A DNA stretch of 64,000 bases. It comes from Megamerina dolium. Lineage: Eukaryota; Arthropoda; Insecta; Diptera; Megamerinidae. The notes beneath the pieces were generated by a model. That model was not told the origin of the DNA. It ran no database searches and was given only the letters and a program-made list of their open reading frames with translations. Below are positions 1 to 13,020 of this stretch, one piece after another; the stretch's first letter is position 1; each line of letters opens with the position of its first letter. Made by a program: the position numbers and the translations under genes. The stretch is from positions 108,260,917 to 108,324,916 of the forward strand of contig OY978525.1 in NCBI GenBank assembly GCA_963854835.1, read 5' to 3'.

Positions 1-120
1 ACCTAATAAAACAGCAATCAACCGTTTAGTTAATCCGCAATACTGCCGTCTGACAGGTTAATATTTTATGCGGATTAAGTGCGCCGGTAATCCAGATTAA
101 CACTGCCGTCTGTCTAGGCT
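1..120. repeat. Possible hAT-type terminal sequences
   Basis: The motif ACTGCCGTCTG occurs twice in direct orientation, at about 43-53 and 104-114. Its reverse complement, CAGACGGCAGT, resembles the CAG-starting ends of hAT transposons. The outer part (gttaatccgc, accgtttag) resembles a stretch at 13080-13190 containing gattattcgactaaacgg in the opposite orientation. No transposase is visible and the partner end may lie left of the window. This is a weak call. Confidence 0.3.
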
Positions 121-1472
121 ATAAGTATCACTTATAAATTCAGTTCTCCAAGAGTAGAGCATAATTGAGTGTAAACTTTATAATTCCATGCTCTATGCTA
201 GGCACATTTGTAATTTTAATTTCAAAAAAATCATATTCATCTCATTAATAATCAATTCTACTCTGCTGCTTACTTTAAATACACACATATACACAGGCGT
301 TTAGTAAATCACTCAATCTTATTTTCAATTAACTTTGATTTTCGATTAAAACTAGAACACGAACATTAAATCTCATATCATAGGTATGTAGTACGCTATT
401 GAAAAGCAATGTTGCTACAAGTATTTCCACTAAGTATAAACAAAGCGATAACACAACAACAACAACACAGAAAAACCATAGAAAACAATGAAGCGAAATA
501 TAAGTAAAGTGTAAATATATATAGAAAGAAAAACTCATTGGCCAATTCTTGTACAAATTAAATTGTATACAAACGTAAATCGTTGAATGGTGAATGTTGA
601 AAAAATAAGAAGACAACACAATGCGCACGCATTTGACTGCATTTTCTTTGTAAATCGTATTAAAATTGTAAAGATACAAAGTAAAAAAAAAAAAAAAAAT
701 TAAATGAAAATAAAAAACAAAACAGAAAAACTTGGCAAAGTACGAAGAACTACAACATTTTACAATAGAATAATTTCTTACTATTTTTTTTTTTTGCTCT
801 TTTATTTTTTTCTGTCGTACTTACTCGACTGTTCATTAAATGAAAGTGTAAATGTGCTCTATGCGCCAAACAATAATACATACATACAACAGCTAAATAT
901 TTTATAAAGGCAAAAGACGCAAAAAGTAAGTGAATACATCCAATAAAAGAAGCAATAATACAAATTGATAAGAAAGTAGTCGGAGAAGAAGAAGAAGCAG
1001 AGAAATACAATAAAATAAAACGAACTTCGAGAAAGGATTGAAAAATAAAAAAAAATGCGTAAAATGCAAAAAAAAAACAAAACAAAAATAGTGTATTGTC
1101 GTGTAGCAATAAAAATCAATGTAGCAGAAAACGAGCACACACATACAGGCACACACGCATAGCCAAACCAAAAACTTGCAAAAAAAAAAGGACATATCAA
1201 ATAATATTAAATGGACAAAGACATGTTGCTGTGTTTTGTTATTCAATGTGGCAATTTTTTCTTATTTTTTTTTTTTTTGTTTTTTGTTTCCACTACTCAA
1301 ATACTAAAATTTTCTTATTTACATTATTTACATAAACACACACACACACACAGATGTAAGTACTTGTAAGTTTCATAGAACTTATTGTAAATGGCAACAA
1401 ACTTTCATACATTGTGTGCAATAGTTGTTATTATAATTTGTATGATTATTTATGATAGTTTTTGTTTTTGTT

Positions 1473-1505
<33 letters not shown>

Positions 1506-1838
1506 AGTAAAACTATCATCATTATTACACTTTTTCGTATGCTGTATTCTCACATTTTAGGGTTAAAAATTATCCAAAACTAATATTTACTTTCCATTCA
1601 TACATATCTGTAGGTTTTTGTAGAATTCTAACACTCAAAATACACATGGGGTGCAGCAACACTTGCTAATATTCTCATACCTTTTTTTTTTTTTTTTTTG
1701 AGTTTTGTTCTACTTTTTGCTAACTATTCGTTTAAAAAAAGGGTTTCACTTTGCTTATTGTTTCGATTTTATTACTATTTGCGAGGGAAAATATAAGAGA
1801 GAATTGCTTGTTCGCTTAACTCTTTTTATATTTATATA
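121..1838. other. AT-rich non-coding stretch with homopolymers
   Basis: No gene is visible. The stretch holds long A and T runs (for example a ~30-base T run at 1474-1503 ending in GCAG), a GAA-rich patch near 985-1000, and a short CA repeat at 1336-1351. The open frames over it encode only low-complexity F/Y/K-rich peptides. Nothing else is recognised. Confidence 0.7.
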
Positions 1839-3056
1839 CCAGGTGTACAAGCTTAAATCCGCTGTTTTTCGGTTAAAAAAAAACAACTTTTTTTTTTATA
1901 GAAAGCCAAAAATTAATTTATTCAAAGTATTTGCCCTCACTAGCAATACATTTTTCCTATCTGTCGGGCAATTTGTGTATACCATGCCAAAAGAAGTCCT
2001 CATATTTCGAGGCAAACCACTCGTCAAGCCATTTTCCGACATCTTCATATGAATACGAAGTGCTGTTCGGCGAGCACATGACCCACCGACGAAAACAGAT
2101 AATAGTCAGAAGAGGCCAGGTCTGGTGAATAAGCGGGATAAGGTAGCACCTACCAATTGAGTGTGTCCATGTCTTTGTTCATAACCAGGCCTTTTTTCAC
2201 CCAAAGCACGACGCAATTTCACTAGTCGTTGGTGGTAGCGGTGATCATTGACAGTTTCACCAGTTTTCTACAGCTCGTAGTAGATGATACCCTACTGATC
2301 CCATCAAACGCACAGTAGCGTCTTGTGTCCAAAGCGACTTGGTCTTGGAGAAGAAGTTGCTGGTTGGCCGAGATCGACCCACGATTTTTTTCATTTAGGA
2401 TTCTCAAAGTATATCCACTTTTCATCGCAAGTCACCACAAGATGCAGGAACGACTTTCTTTTTTGTCAAGCAAGCAAGATTACGCATGTGTTTTGGCATC
2501 GCTCCATCTGCCTATCGTTCTATTCATGGGGTACCCATTTTCCAAATTTTTGAAGCTTCCCCATGGCTCGTAAATGTATGGAAATGGCATGTTGAGTAAC
2601 ACCTAATTGTTCAGCAAGCATTTTTTGCGATTGGGTGTCGTCCTCATCCAAAAGAACCGCCTGCAAATCATGGTCCTCAACTTTTCTGGGCCTATTTTCA
2701 TGCTTCTTGTCACTCAAGTCAAAATGGCCTTCTGTGAACCGACGAAACCAGTCTCTGCATGTGGTTTCCGATACCGCACTGCCTCCACAAGCATTCGATG
2801 CAACTTAGCAGCAGATTTCTTCAAATTGAAGCAAAAAAGTAGTGCTTCCCGCATATGCTCTTTTTCTGGCATGAAACTAGACATGATTACGCGAGGAAAA
2901 ATGTATGTTGTTGTATGAAATCACTGATGGTATTTACTAATTGATGTAAACAGATGTCGAACTCTTAAAAAAAAAAGGATGCACAGTCGATAATAGCTCA
3001 ATATGCTCACTAACGCCATCTACGAGCAAACAGTGGATTTAAGCTTGTACACCTGG
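1839..3056 (-). mobile_element. mariner-family DNA transposon with paired ends
   Basis: A complete-looking but dead mariner of 1218 bp. The left end reads CCAGGTGTACAAGCTTAAAT (1839 onwards) and the right end (ending 3056) is its reverse complement, with one mismatch in the first ~26 bases. Both ends are flanked by TA (1837-1838 and 3057-3058), the hallmark Tc1/mariner target duplication. The interior encodes a minus-strand transposase. An internal deletion makes it slightly shorter than typical 1.3-kb mariners. The 38055-39920 mariner has a similar GGTGTACAAG end, so the two may belong to one lineage. Confidence 0.93.
1918..2884 (-). pseudogene. mariner transposase, frameshifted and internally deleted
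   Basis: Start is taken at the ATG at 2884 (MSSFMPEKEH), a typical mariner N-terminus, and the frame ends in KYFE-stop at 1918. The first helix-turn-helix region is readable. The frame shifts near 2790-2800, then resumes with DLSDKKHENRPRKVEDHD and the second HTH (QLGVTQHAISIHLRAMGK). The first catalytic Asp lies in TCDEKWIYFENP. The segment that should carry the second Asp (HDNA motif, after EQRHG) is missing near 2165. The third Asp survives in YSPDLASSDYYLF. With frameshifts and no second catalytic Asp it cannot be an active cut-and-paste transposase. Confidence 0.9.
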
Positions 3057-6000
3057 TATATGTATATTTGTTTTTTTTTTTTGAGAACTCAATCTCAAAA
3101 CCTAATTTCCGGTCACTTTTTTCAAGCAATTGGAGCTTAATCTTGGCAATAGATCGCTCAATGTTCATCCAAAATTGCTGACTTATTAGCAAAAACTAGC
3201 CCTTTCATATAGGTCCACAAAACAATAGTTAAGAGGCGTTAATTCGCAAGATCGTGCACTGTCCATATGTATGTATGGCATATAGCGCCATGTTACTGGA
3301 ACCACATCTCTTCCACATTCATACCATGCAATTGGGAAATCAAATAGTCAGTTCCCATGGCTCTGTGGGGATCACCATTAACGTTTACATTATTGCCTGC
3401 CGAATTTTTAAAGAATTATGGAATAGTGGAATCAGCCCATAAACCGCAGCAAACAGTAAATTTTTGTGGGTGCGATGATCTTATAGAGATGTAAATCAAT
3501 TTTCCATAAATTGAATGAACACAACTGCTTCCAATTGCTGCGCATGGTGTCGAATGGTGACTCATTTGGGGCCTCCTCTACACTACTCACAACAACAGCA
3601 ATATTATCCTCCATATGGAGTGTTCTTCGTCTTGATTGATAAGCGACATCCACTAGCGTTTATGTGGACACAAATCTTTGCACGTTTCGATGAATATGTT
3701 GTCGATGTCGATTTGGCATATTATGTCGACGATAAAATGGCTGCAGTGATCTTTAAGTTTGGATGGCAGCACCATGATTTTCGTAATAGAATTTTAATAT
3801 TGCAATTTCATCGTGGTTTCAATCTTTCCATGATGAAATTGCCAACATTACTGAGTACAAATGATTCTTGGTTTACCAGGTTTTTGTTTTTTCTTTAACG
3901 ACGAGTCCCAACGAACCCTCTCCACCGACCGAGGGGCACTTCCGCATATCGTACAGAACTAGTGACCGATTAGCAACAGCCCAGCTGTTCTGAGAATGTG
4001 AAGCTGAAGTGCTAAATGACTGTAAATGGACTACAATTACAGCTACAGATTTATATAATCAACAGCTGCTAACAAAAATATAACTAAAAAGCTCAACAAA
4101 CTAAAATAGAACTGCCTAAAAACTAAAACTCTAATAACGAAGTATTTAATTCAAATAGTATCAAATAGCGATTTTTAAGGCATAAGAAGAAATGTGATAA
4201 TCAACACATGAATAGTTGTTATTGGAACATGGAATAACATGAAATAATTACTTTTACCCAATATCAACTTTATCTTGAGCGACGACCAGGTACTTATAAA
4301 TTCAGCTCACTTAGTAAAAAAAAGAAGATTCATTTTCACCATTAAGTAGCTTTGTTTATCTCATTTCCATAATTGATTTTTCACTTTATAACTTCATACT
4401 GATAAACCATATAAGAATTATTGCAATGAGTGAAAATGTTATATATTGGTGCATATTGTTGTTGTTTGGTCATCAAGTATTTTGTGAAAAATACAATAAT
4501 ATTGCAATTAGAATTAGGCATGATTTTTCTGATTTGACCAATTTTTTCATTGTTTAACAAACACTTCGGATTTTGGGCATCTGTGCGAAAGTCAAATACC
4601 AAGGTTGGTTTAAATGTTCCAGAAGTAAGAATTCCACATGCAAGGTGACACTTTATCAGCACAATATCAGTATTTATTTATCAGTTTATTTATCAAATAT
4701 ATCATATTACAAAAGATTAGAAATATGAAAATGCGAATAACTTTTACTTTTCGTATAATGACGATTTTTTCATGAAATTATTTGAGCAATATGTTATTAG
4801 ATATAATTTTTCAAAAACTTCATATTTGAAATCATATTCTAAGGAATCAATTATGAACTTCTTTTTCATTTTTCTTGTGCTTAGTAAATTCAAATGGAAG
4901 AAGAAGGGAACTGCTATTATGACTTATTTCAGTAGTTTTTGCAACTCCTACGATTAAACTCACAAAAAAAAAAATTATAATTCATTTAATTTAATATAAA
5001 TAAATTATGTATATGATTTTCAGTGCTGTAGAGCTTTTCAAAGGTGTTCAATATATATTATTTCATATTGAAATTAATTGATATATTTATTGGCATCTAT
5101 TCAACTATTCAATATATGCATACATAAGAAGTATGAAAATTTAATTTAAGACACTATATATTTCTAAGACAATTATTTTGTAATTATTGTTGATTAAATC
5201 GCTTAAGAAATATTATAAATTAATTGTTATATTCAAGTATTCATTGAATAAATACCGAAAACAAAGATGTGCTTAAGACTTGCACTGTCAGAATGAAGAC
5301 ATAAAATGATACAATAGTTCAATAGAAGTATATAAATAAATATTTTAAATATGTTGTCAATTATGAATGACATACGTAATATATAATTTTGTTATCTCTC
5401 ATACCTAAATAGTACCTAATATTTCAAATTCGATATTTATGTCAAATAACAAACAACAAACCTCATACAGATAGAGATTAAGATTGAAGACGTGATTATT
5501 TTCTGTAGTATGTTTTTAGGCTTCTGAGATATGTGTGTAAGTTAAATGATAGATATAGATATTATGAACATTTTTCCATTAATTAAATCGATTTACTCAA
5601 TATTACTTTCGAAGAAAATGCCACTTGTAAGTAAGCATTTCTATTTTCCCAGCATGATGATCTGCTATTGCAAAAAGGCAATAATTTTGAAAAATAAACA
5701 AAAAGAAATTAATAGACTAAAACTAAGCATGTTCACATAAACTATGAACATTTTAAACACACACTGATGCAATAATAATGTTATCATTATTACAGAACAA
5801 AAGAAAAACATCTATAACAAATAATCATAACAAAAGAGTCACCGGTTATTATCACTTTTAAATTACACACATTTTTTTTCTATAATCTAGTCTCGTCGTC
5901 GTCTAAATTCATATTTAAGACATTGTTATATTCTCATATTATCATAATTTTTTTTTTTTTTTGCTATCCCACTGACATTTCCTCGTGTAAGGTGATGTTA

Positions 6001-6425
6001 GACATAATACACACGTCTACAAAAGGTACAATCCAATTGAGATTGGTGGTTGGTTGGATCATAAAAATGGAATCATCTCTGAAGGCTGAAGAAGAAGAAA
6101 GAAAAGAAGAAGAAAAATAGAAAAAAAAAAGTCATATATTGGTGACACCATCACCACAATGAAAATTAGTTAGGCAAATTTGCATATCCTGTCTATAAAC
6201 AGTTACCCCAACGCAAAACAATGCCCTCATAAAATAGGCTAAATGAAAGAAAAACAAGCCGCAAAAACTGAATTTTCAAGTCAAAACACAATTTGTGCAG
6301 TAGAAGAAAGAAAGAAAGAAAGAAAAAAAGAAAAATTTTCAGAATAACTACAAAGCTATAAATGAAATGAAGACTACACGGACTGTAAAATAAAAGTGTG
6401 AAGAGAGCAACGTATAAAATCTTGA

Positions 6426-6465
<40 letters not shown>

Positions 6466-8450
6466 GTGTTATGAGAGTACTTCTTTGAAGGCAGCAAGGA
6501 ATTCATGTCTATATTACTCAATCACTCTCTCGCCCTCTCTCTCACTACGCTTCCTTTTTTTCCTGCACAAAAAAAAAAACACCCAAAAAAAAATTATAAT
6601 AATAATAATAAAATAAAACATCGGTAATTCCAGCGAATTAATGGAGCAAGCATAATGATGCCGCCACAAAAATGAAACAAAAACAATTTCAGAGAAATAA
6701 AAATATGATGCCGGAGAAGAACAGCACATAGAGAATTTCTGACCATATTCCTATGAGGGACGATTGAGGCCATAACAACAACAACAATAACAATAACAAC
6801 AACAACAACAACAGCAAAAAATCTTTATTTAATTAAAAAGTAAAAATAAAAAAATTGACGGCATGAAAACAAACCAAAGGAAAATGTCAAAGAAAAAAAA
6901 GTGAATTTTATAAAGTATGAATATGAGTATTAAATATCTTTTCACTTACATTCGTATGCGTAATTCCATAATTTTTTTTTTTTTTGTATTTACAAATGTA
7001 ATGTTTTACTCTGCAACTACCTCACACTTCTCATTATGTATGGAAGGTACATGTAAGTATTTACAGCTTTTTGTAATCCTCTAGTAATAGTATGTGTGTG
7101 TATGTGTGTGTATGTGTGTATACAGTAGTAACATTTTTTTATTATACGAGTATTCTTTTCTTCCTTTACTTCTCATGGCTTCACTCCTCCAACATTTACA
7201 ATAGCCTTTAGGTAGATTTGTCTTAAGGATTTTTATTTTGATATTTTTCATATTTACTTTTTTCTTTGTGAGTGTGATTTTCTATTCTTTATAAATGCTT
7301 TCTTAATTAAGAAGTTATTTCTTTTAAGTTTGGTTTTTGTTTTTTTTTTTGATTATTTCTTTCTATAATTTCATTTCACTTCTTGCATTTAATCATATAG
7401 TATACAATATATTTTTTTTATTATGGTTAAGCTTGTAATTTTATTATATAGATTTTATGGTTTTATTCTTATTTGAATTTTATTCGTTGATTTTTGACTT
7501 GAAATATATAAATCTGAAGTTTTAGTCATCATTATATGTTGCATACTTTCAAGCGTTAAATTTTGAAATTACTTATGATAGAATAATTGTATATAACTAT
7601 ATGGATTTGGATTGCTGTTCAATAAAGGTTGTATTTTTTATAATTTTACAATTTCTACAAGTTGTTTTTTTGCTCGAAAAGTAGTTTAAATTTTAATTCT
7701 AATAAATAATTTTCAATCTATAAAGTATGCAATAATTCTGATGATAGTAAAATTTTCGATGTATTTATTTATTTATTTATTTCCATCTTATTCCAAGTAT
7801 TTATTTATAATATTGGGAGATGAAAATATATTGTACATTTCGAATATATTCAGTTCGAAAACTTAATTTCTTACCATTCTATGGTATTATACAATATATA
7901 GCATACTTTTAGGAGTTAAATTTTATATTTACTTTCAATATTCTTACCGCAGTTTCCATCAAAATGATTATTTTCCTACAATTTTCTACAAAATTGCATG
8001 CCGTAATTACACTTCAGGAAATGTGAGTCCTTTAACTCCAACGTTTTTCTAGTGCAAATTTCACCAGTACTATGTAGTTCTGTTCTGCCAATGCATTTAA
8101 CTGTAGAAAATTAACCAATTCGCCTTTGAACTATCGCTTTTCTAGTGTTCTGGGACTCAATTGGTTACATTTGGTATAGTTTAACACTACTTCCCTTACA
8201 CAAGTAAGTCACCACCTTTGGTGATATTTTGTATTTTTTCCGAAATAAAATGACTTTATTTAAAAAAAGCAGGTATATAGATTTTTTGTGTGCTACTTTA
8301 ATTTTTGTTCTTCTTTATTTTTTTTGGCTACATATCATAAATGATCTATATAAGTAGTCTGCCATTTTGGGAGAATATAAATAATTTTATCCACTGCTAG
8401 GTAGATCATATCTACCAATACTTATTAATGTTTTTTTTTTTTACATGATA
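3057..8450. other. Non-coding AT-rich region with microsatellites
   Basis: No supported gene. Microsatellites seen: GAAA repeat at 6304-6330, TAA repeat at 6431-6463, AAC repeat at 6772-6814, TG repeat at 7091-7120 and TTTA repeat at 7761-7783. A 127-codon open frame at 3515-3898 shows no family motif and sits in a somewhat less AT-rich stretch (3240-4000) that could be an old, unrecognised repeat. The rest is AT-rich spacer. Confidence 0.65.
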
Positions 8451-8462
8451 TATATTACATAT

Positions 8463-8660
8463 GGAAGAACATGCTCCAGCTAAGAAGGTGTTATATTCGG
8501 AGCCCGCTGGAGGACGACGCAGAAGAGGAAGATCTCACCTCCGGTGGAAAGACAAAGTACTGGAGAACCTGTTGGCGCTTGGAATTTCTAACTGGCATAT
8601 TATATTCGGCCTAAAACGATATTCGGTTGTTATGGCCACATAAGTAAGTAAGTAAGTAAG
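8463..8660 (+). mobile_element. 5'-truncated RTE-like LINE, 198 bp, with 12-bp target duplication
   Basis: This is the last ~60 codons of the reverse-transcriptase ORF plus the tail. The peptide (EEHAPAKKVLYSEP, then RRRRGR and LGISNW) matches the C-terminus of the larger copy ending at 63608. It ends in the shared CCACATAA and then a GTAA-type repeat tail (about 8641-8660), as expected for RTE-clade LINEs. It is flanked by perfect 12-bp duplications TATATTACATAT at 8451-8462 and 8661-8672. The apparent ATG at 8461 is part of the duplication, not a start codon. The C-terminal segment at about 8600-8612 lacks residues found in the larger copy. Confidence 0.92.
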
Positions 8661-8672
8661 TATATTACATAT

Positions 8673-11321
8673 AAAAAAATCACATTTCTTAAGTTCTGTA
8701 AGTTTGCATTAATTTTAAAACAAACAAAAAAAAAAAAAATTAAATTATATTCTTAAAAAATTCTCGCATTTAAGCATTTAAGCATTTAATATAACAGTAT
8801 TTTATAAGTTCTTTAATAATACACATTCCAAATGAAAATAACCAACTATTACTATCATATAATATAGTAAACTTTAACCATATGCTTCTTTTATCTTAAT
8901 ATAATAGCAAAATTTATTTTTCTGACAAAAAGTATATGCTTCATTTGAAACTCCTAGTTATCTTCATTTGCACTACTTCTTTGGTATTGGAGAAAGTACT
9001 AGTGGCTTTTAGAAAATTTGCACGACGCGTCCTTAAAGTGTAGTTTGATAATAAACAGCTGTCATATTTGCATACTTTTGTGCATTTTTAGCAAATAATA
9101 TTACATACTTTTGGGTGCTACGAAAATATATTGCACCATTATGAAATTTAATGACCCATAACACACATTTGACATACATTTTGGGGGTTTAGTTACAAAT
9201 ATATTGATGATTTTCCTACAGTAGAATGCTGTAAGATTTATTGTAATTTTTCTGCGAATATTTATCAAATTCTATAATAGTTAAATGCCTAAAGTTATGC
9301 AATATATAGCGAATGTTTAAGAATATTTGCTTACTTTTATGAATACACTACTTTATAAAACTTTTAACTTTACAAATTTTTAATCATCAAAAGGAATACT
9401 TTTAGAGATTTGTATTAAATTTTGTTAAAAATATGTTTTAATATAATTAAGTTTATTTTACAAGAGTATACAATAATACGTTTCAAACTATTAATTGAAA
9501 TACTATTACTTGTATGATGAAATTTTATTATGATTTGTTCTATAAATAAATAAAAATGAAATAAATAAAAAATATTGTGATAATTATAACTGAAGCAGAA
9601 GACTAATTAATTTTAATTGAAAATTTCAAATTTAAATATAAATTCAATAAACTTAAAGTTTCTCAAAACCATAATATACTTTCTCAATATTTGAGTATAT
9701 TATTTATTTAAAATATTATTTATTCATATACTCGATTCTTATATTATATATTTTATAAGGATTATTCTTGACCAATTCGATTATTTTAAAATATTTACTT
9801 GAGATAATCTTCACATATAAGCTGAATACAAAATCAATGGCATACTTCTAGGATTATAACAATACAAGCCAATGAATATTGAGTACTTAGAATATCTATA
9901 CAGGGAGTAGAGGATTTTTCTTTATTCTAATTGATTTTTATATATTTAAAAATACCTCATACTTACACCTAGATATATATGTTTGTACAAACATGTATAT
10001 ATACAAACATTGCATTCATAGGTTGCAATTTTAATTGTAGCTCAATTACTTGATAACCATATACCAATTGAAAAAGGTTTTTGTATACATTTAATTATTC
10101 CAACCTTAAAAAAACGTCTCTTAATTTTGGATTTATGTTTTTTCAACACTCATATTGCCAATATAATTTTTAAATATTTTTTTGAAATAACTTTATTTTG
10201 ATTTCACTTAAATTTTAAATCTATCATTTATCAGAATTTAGAAATCCTTCACATAATATGGAGTAACGTATTTGATAAATATATTTTTGTAAGCATGAAA
10301 TAAATACAATTGAAACTAAATCCAAAATAGGCCATTTTGTGGCCTCTACATTAAAGGTCGCCTACGCAAATGCATGTTATAGTTAGGCTTACTGAGGCTA
10401 CATAGAATATGTGGGTTGGTGTTACATATATTGTGTACAAAAGATTATATATACATTTGAAAGCTATTAAATAACAATGATTGACACATAATACACATTT
10501 TGAGCTGATATTGATTATACTTATTGTATTGGTACAACATTCTAATGTGTTTACATGTCGACTAGTCTCTATTTGATTATATTGAGTGAGAAAGGACGGC
10601 GTGCGAAAGTCCAAATATCACATGTTGTTTGTAATAAAAATAAATATGAACATAACAGTAGAGATGAAATATTAGAATGTTTTCTTTTTTTACACATATT
10701 TCTCTTTATCGAATATTGGAAATGTGCTTTCGCATAAATTGTGGATAATTTATTTCTAAATTCATAAATTTTTATCAATATAATTTTGTTTTTTTTTTTT
10801 CATATGCAGTTAAGTAAAAAGAGAACTTTATTTCAGCATATTTCTTATCGTTGAACAATGAATTAAAATTGTATTCATTTCATCATTAATTTACTTACTT
10901 ATTAACTTTTGAGCATAGCATTATCAATCTTCCCACATTCATTACGATTTGGTGTCATCATAAAATTTAACATTAATTAGTCGCAATTAACAAATTAACA
11001 AAAGCATTTCATGGGACCATTAAATTTGAAAATAAGTACTTACAATACTATGAAAACACTTATCACTTTCAAATTTTTATGTTTACATATTAAATTTATT
11101 ATGACCGCATTTAAAGAGGCAAACATAATTTATTTAGACTTTTGCATTGATGTTCATTTTATACACCTATATTATTTCAAAAATGACGCTTAGTAATATA
11201 TTATTAATTGCAATAAGATTTATAGTGGCAAAAATACTAAATCTTCACTCTGATTGCCCAAATTTTGGCGTGTGTCCTTAATTTAGATACGATAGTATTG
11301 GTTTGAATTTATTCCTGTCTA
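8673..11321. other. AT-rich non-coding DNA
   Basis: No gene or recognisable transposon protein. A perfect 16-bp palindrome, ATGTTTGTACAAACAT, lies at 9979-9994 inside a TATA-rich patch. Open frames here are short and low-complexity. Confidence 0.6.
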
Positions 11322-11735
11322 TGATACAGGGGTTCCCTGTATCCAGCACTATAGCAACATATAACAATCAACAGAGTGGCGGATGGTTGCTCCTGGTATA
11401 TACGGTTGGTCAAAATAATCCCGCACAGAGCTGAGGGCTTGCAGGCGACTACTTTAAGCGAGCGGTCGAATACTGACAGCCTCGCTTAAAGCAAGAACTA
11501 CTTATAGCCGCCGAGCGAATTAATGCCAGCGCTATTATAAGAGCATTCGTTGGGGTAGCAGAGCTACTCGAACTGGCCGATTCAAAAATTCAGCAAGATC
11601 GTGTTAAACAGTAGATCTGGTTACGACTTACTCGATCAAGCGGCGATTGTTTTCCATTCCTTCCGTTGGCAAGTCATACACCTTTAGTACATATCTATTT
11701 ATAAAGCATCTAAGAATTATGCAACGCTTCATTTT
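11322..11735. repeat. Dispersed repeat, copy 1 (shared with 54300-54750)
   Basis: About 410 bp, notably more GC-rich than its surroundings and clearly similar to 54300-54750 in the same orientation. Shared landmarks in order: CTGTATC.AGCAC, GCGGATGGTTGCTCCTGGTA, GGCGACTACTTTAAGCGAGC, GCCTCGCTTAAAGCAAG, GCTACTCGAACT, and TATAAAGCAT...GAATTATG at the right end. It has no coding capacity. It could be a solo LTR (the right end has a TATAAAG box) or a non-autonomous element. Orientation and class are unresolved. Confidence 0.75.
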
Positions 11736-12311
11736 ACGTTGAGTGAAAATTCATTTGATTGTTTCTTTATTCTCTGTCGTCATAGCGACTGACTACACGA
11801 ATATGTGTATGTGTGTTTACACCTACTGTTATTATTGTATGATGAGAATAAGGAGAAGAAGCTCAGTTTTTAGCCCGTTACAAGTACAAGAGCTCGTTAA
11901 AAATGTGATTTTAGAATTGGCTAATACATGTAGATCCATTTTAGTTCCATTCGAAGTTATGGTAGTAATTGAAATAATCCATTCTAGTTGTTGTTATCAA
12001 ATATGACAGTGATTGAGGAAGGGGAGTTAGAGCGATAGTAATTAGCACTTATTTGTTTACTAATATATATGACAATTAGAATTCTATTGTTGGGAGAATG
12101 AAAATTATTTCGCTCGTCCTGCTATTGCAGAACATACATATATCTCTCTATTATTTGAATCTTCCAGCATATTCTCTTCATCATTGACGTGCCTCAACTG
12201 GTTTAATACAACACCTCTTGGATTGGAGTGCATCTTCCCAGTTTTTTTTTTTTTTATTTCATGTTGAAGCATCATCATTAGAATATTGAAATCGGTATGA
12301 ATGATTATTTC
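11736..12311. other. Spacer, nothing recognised
   Basis: The 87-codon open frame at 11743-12006 shows no domain or family motif and is not called as a gene. There is a T run at 12242-12255. Confidence 0.6.
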
Positions 12312-12538
12312 GTAGAATTAGAGGCTCGTTTGGACAAAGAAGCGTGTCAAACTGAAAAATGGACTTGCTGAATCCTTGAGAGTTACTCAACAAGCCATTT
12401 CATTGCATCTAAAGACATTGGGAAATTGGGATTCATGTGAATTGAAACCAAAAGACATTGAAAGGCGATTTCGAATGCCTAAAATGTTACCTTAATGATG
12501 CTAAGGAAAGTCATTTTTGCATCGTATCATTACTAGTT
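12312..12538 (+). pseudogene. mariner transposase fragment
   Basis: The plus strand carries a decayed middle of a mariner transposase. It runs from the linker (KEACQTE) through the second helix-turn-helix (VTQQAISLHL-like, read across frames), the LGNWDSCELKPKDIERRF region and a trailing KVIFASY that corresponds to the KSFLHRI stretch before the first catalytic Asp. Both ends are lost, no terminal repeats are seen and there are multiple stops. It is very similar to the equivalent part of the 38055-39920 mariner (GTGACTCAACAAGCCATTT is shared). Confidence 0.75.
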
Positions 12539-12718
12539 ACAAAAAATACTTATATTACAACTACACTAAGAGCTAAGAACATTATGACACTAAGACGAAC
12601 AGGCATAGTTCGAAGGTAAGCAAAAAATTGTACCGATATATTCTTGAGCTCAAAAGATTAGTGTTTGCATTGAAATGAAATTCATGTTTTTGAAATTTTT
12701 TTTTTTTTTAAAATTCAA

Positions 12719-13020
12719 TAAAGAAATGATTATTATTATTATTATCGTTGGGGGGATGTTGCACCGCGACCTATAAGATCTATTGTGACCCTTTCGCGGA
12801 GCTAGAGTGTGTATCTTAGCCCAGTTCTCTCAATGACCTTTAGTGTTGGTCATACTTCATAGAGTCTAAGTTCATCCTCAGATATGATAAAATCTCCCAG
12901 GTATTTCACACCTCTTGTGCATCAGTGCAGAACAAGTTCCTATCACATGTTGTGCGGTCTCGTCCTCTTCCCTGCAGAACCTTCAGAGAGCATCAGAGAA
13001 AATTCCCAGTTTTGTTAGGT
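12719..13020 (-). mobile_element. 3' end of an I/Loa/Jockey-group LINE
   Basis: On the minus strand this matches the 3' end of the LINE at 47340-47935. Shared pieces are the segment over CTATCACCTGACAAAACTGG, GGGAAGAGGATGAGAC (13018-12960), and the terminal GATCTTATAGGTCGCGGTGC. It then ends in a TAA-type repeat (TTATTATTATTATT on the plus strand, 12730-12745). A triplet-repeat tail is characteristic of I-clade and related LINEs. The element is strongly 5'-truncated and has no intact frame. Confidence 0.8.

Noticed and set aside
329..1335. Several overlapping 65-119-codon open frames
   Set aside because: They come from A/T and poly-pyrimidine runs; peptides are F/Y/K-rich low complexity with no domain.
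1474..1510. Long T run ending in GCAG as a 3' splice site
   Set aside because: No open exon downstream and no paired donor; homopolymer runs are common throughout the window.
3515..3898. 127-codon plus-strand open frame
   Set aside because: No recognisable motif, no homologous copy in the window and no gene signals; chance ORF or unknown decayed repeat.
11743..12006. 87-codon open frame beginning MKIHLIVSLFSVV
   Set aside because: The hydrophobic start looks like a signal peptide but the rest has no conserved pattern; no splice or promoter support.
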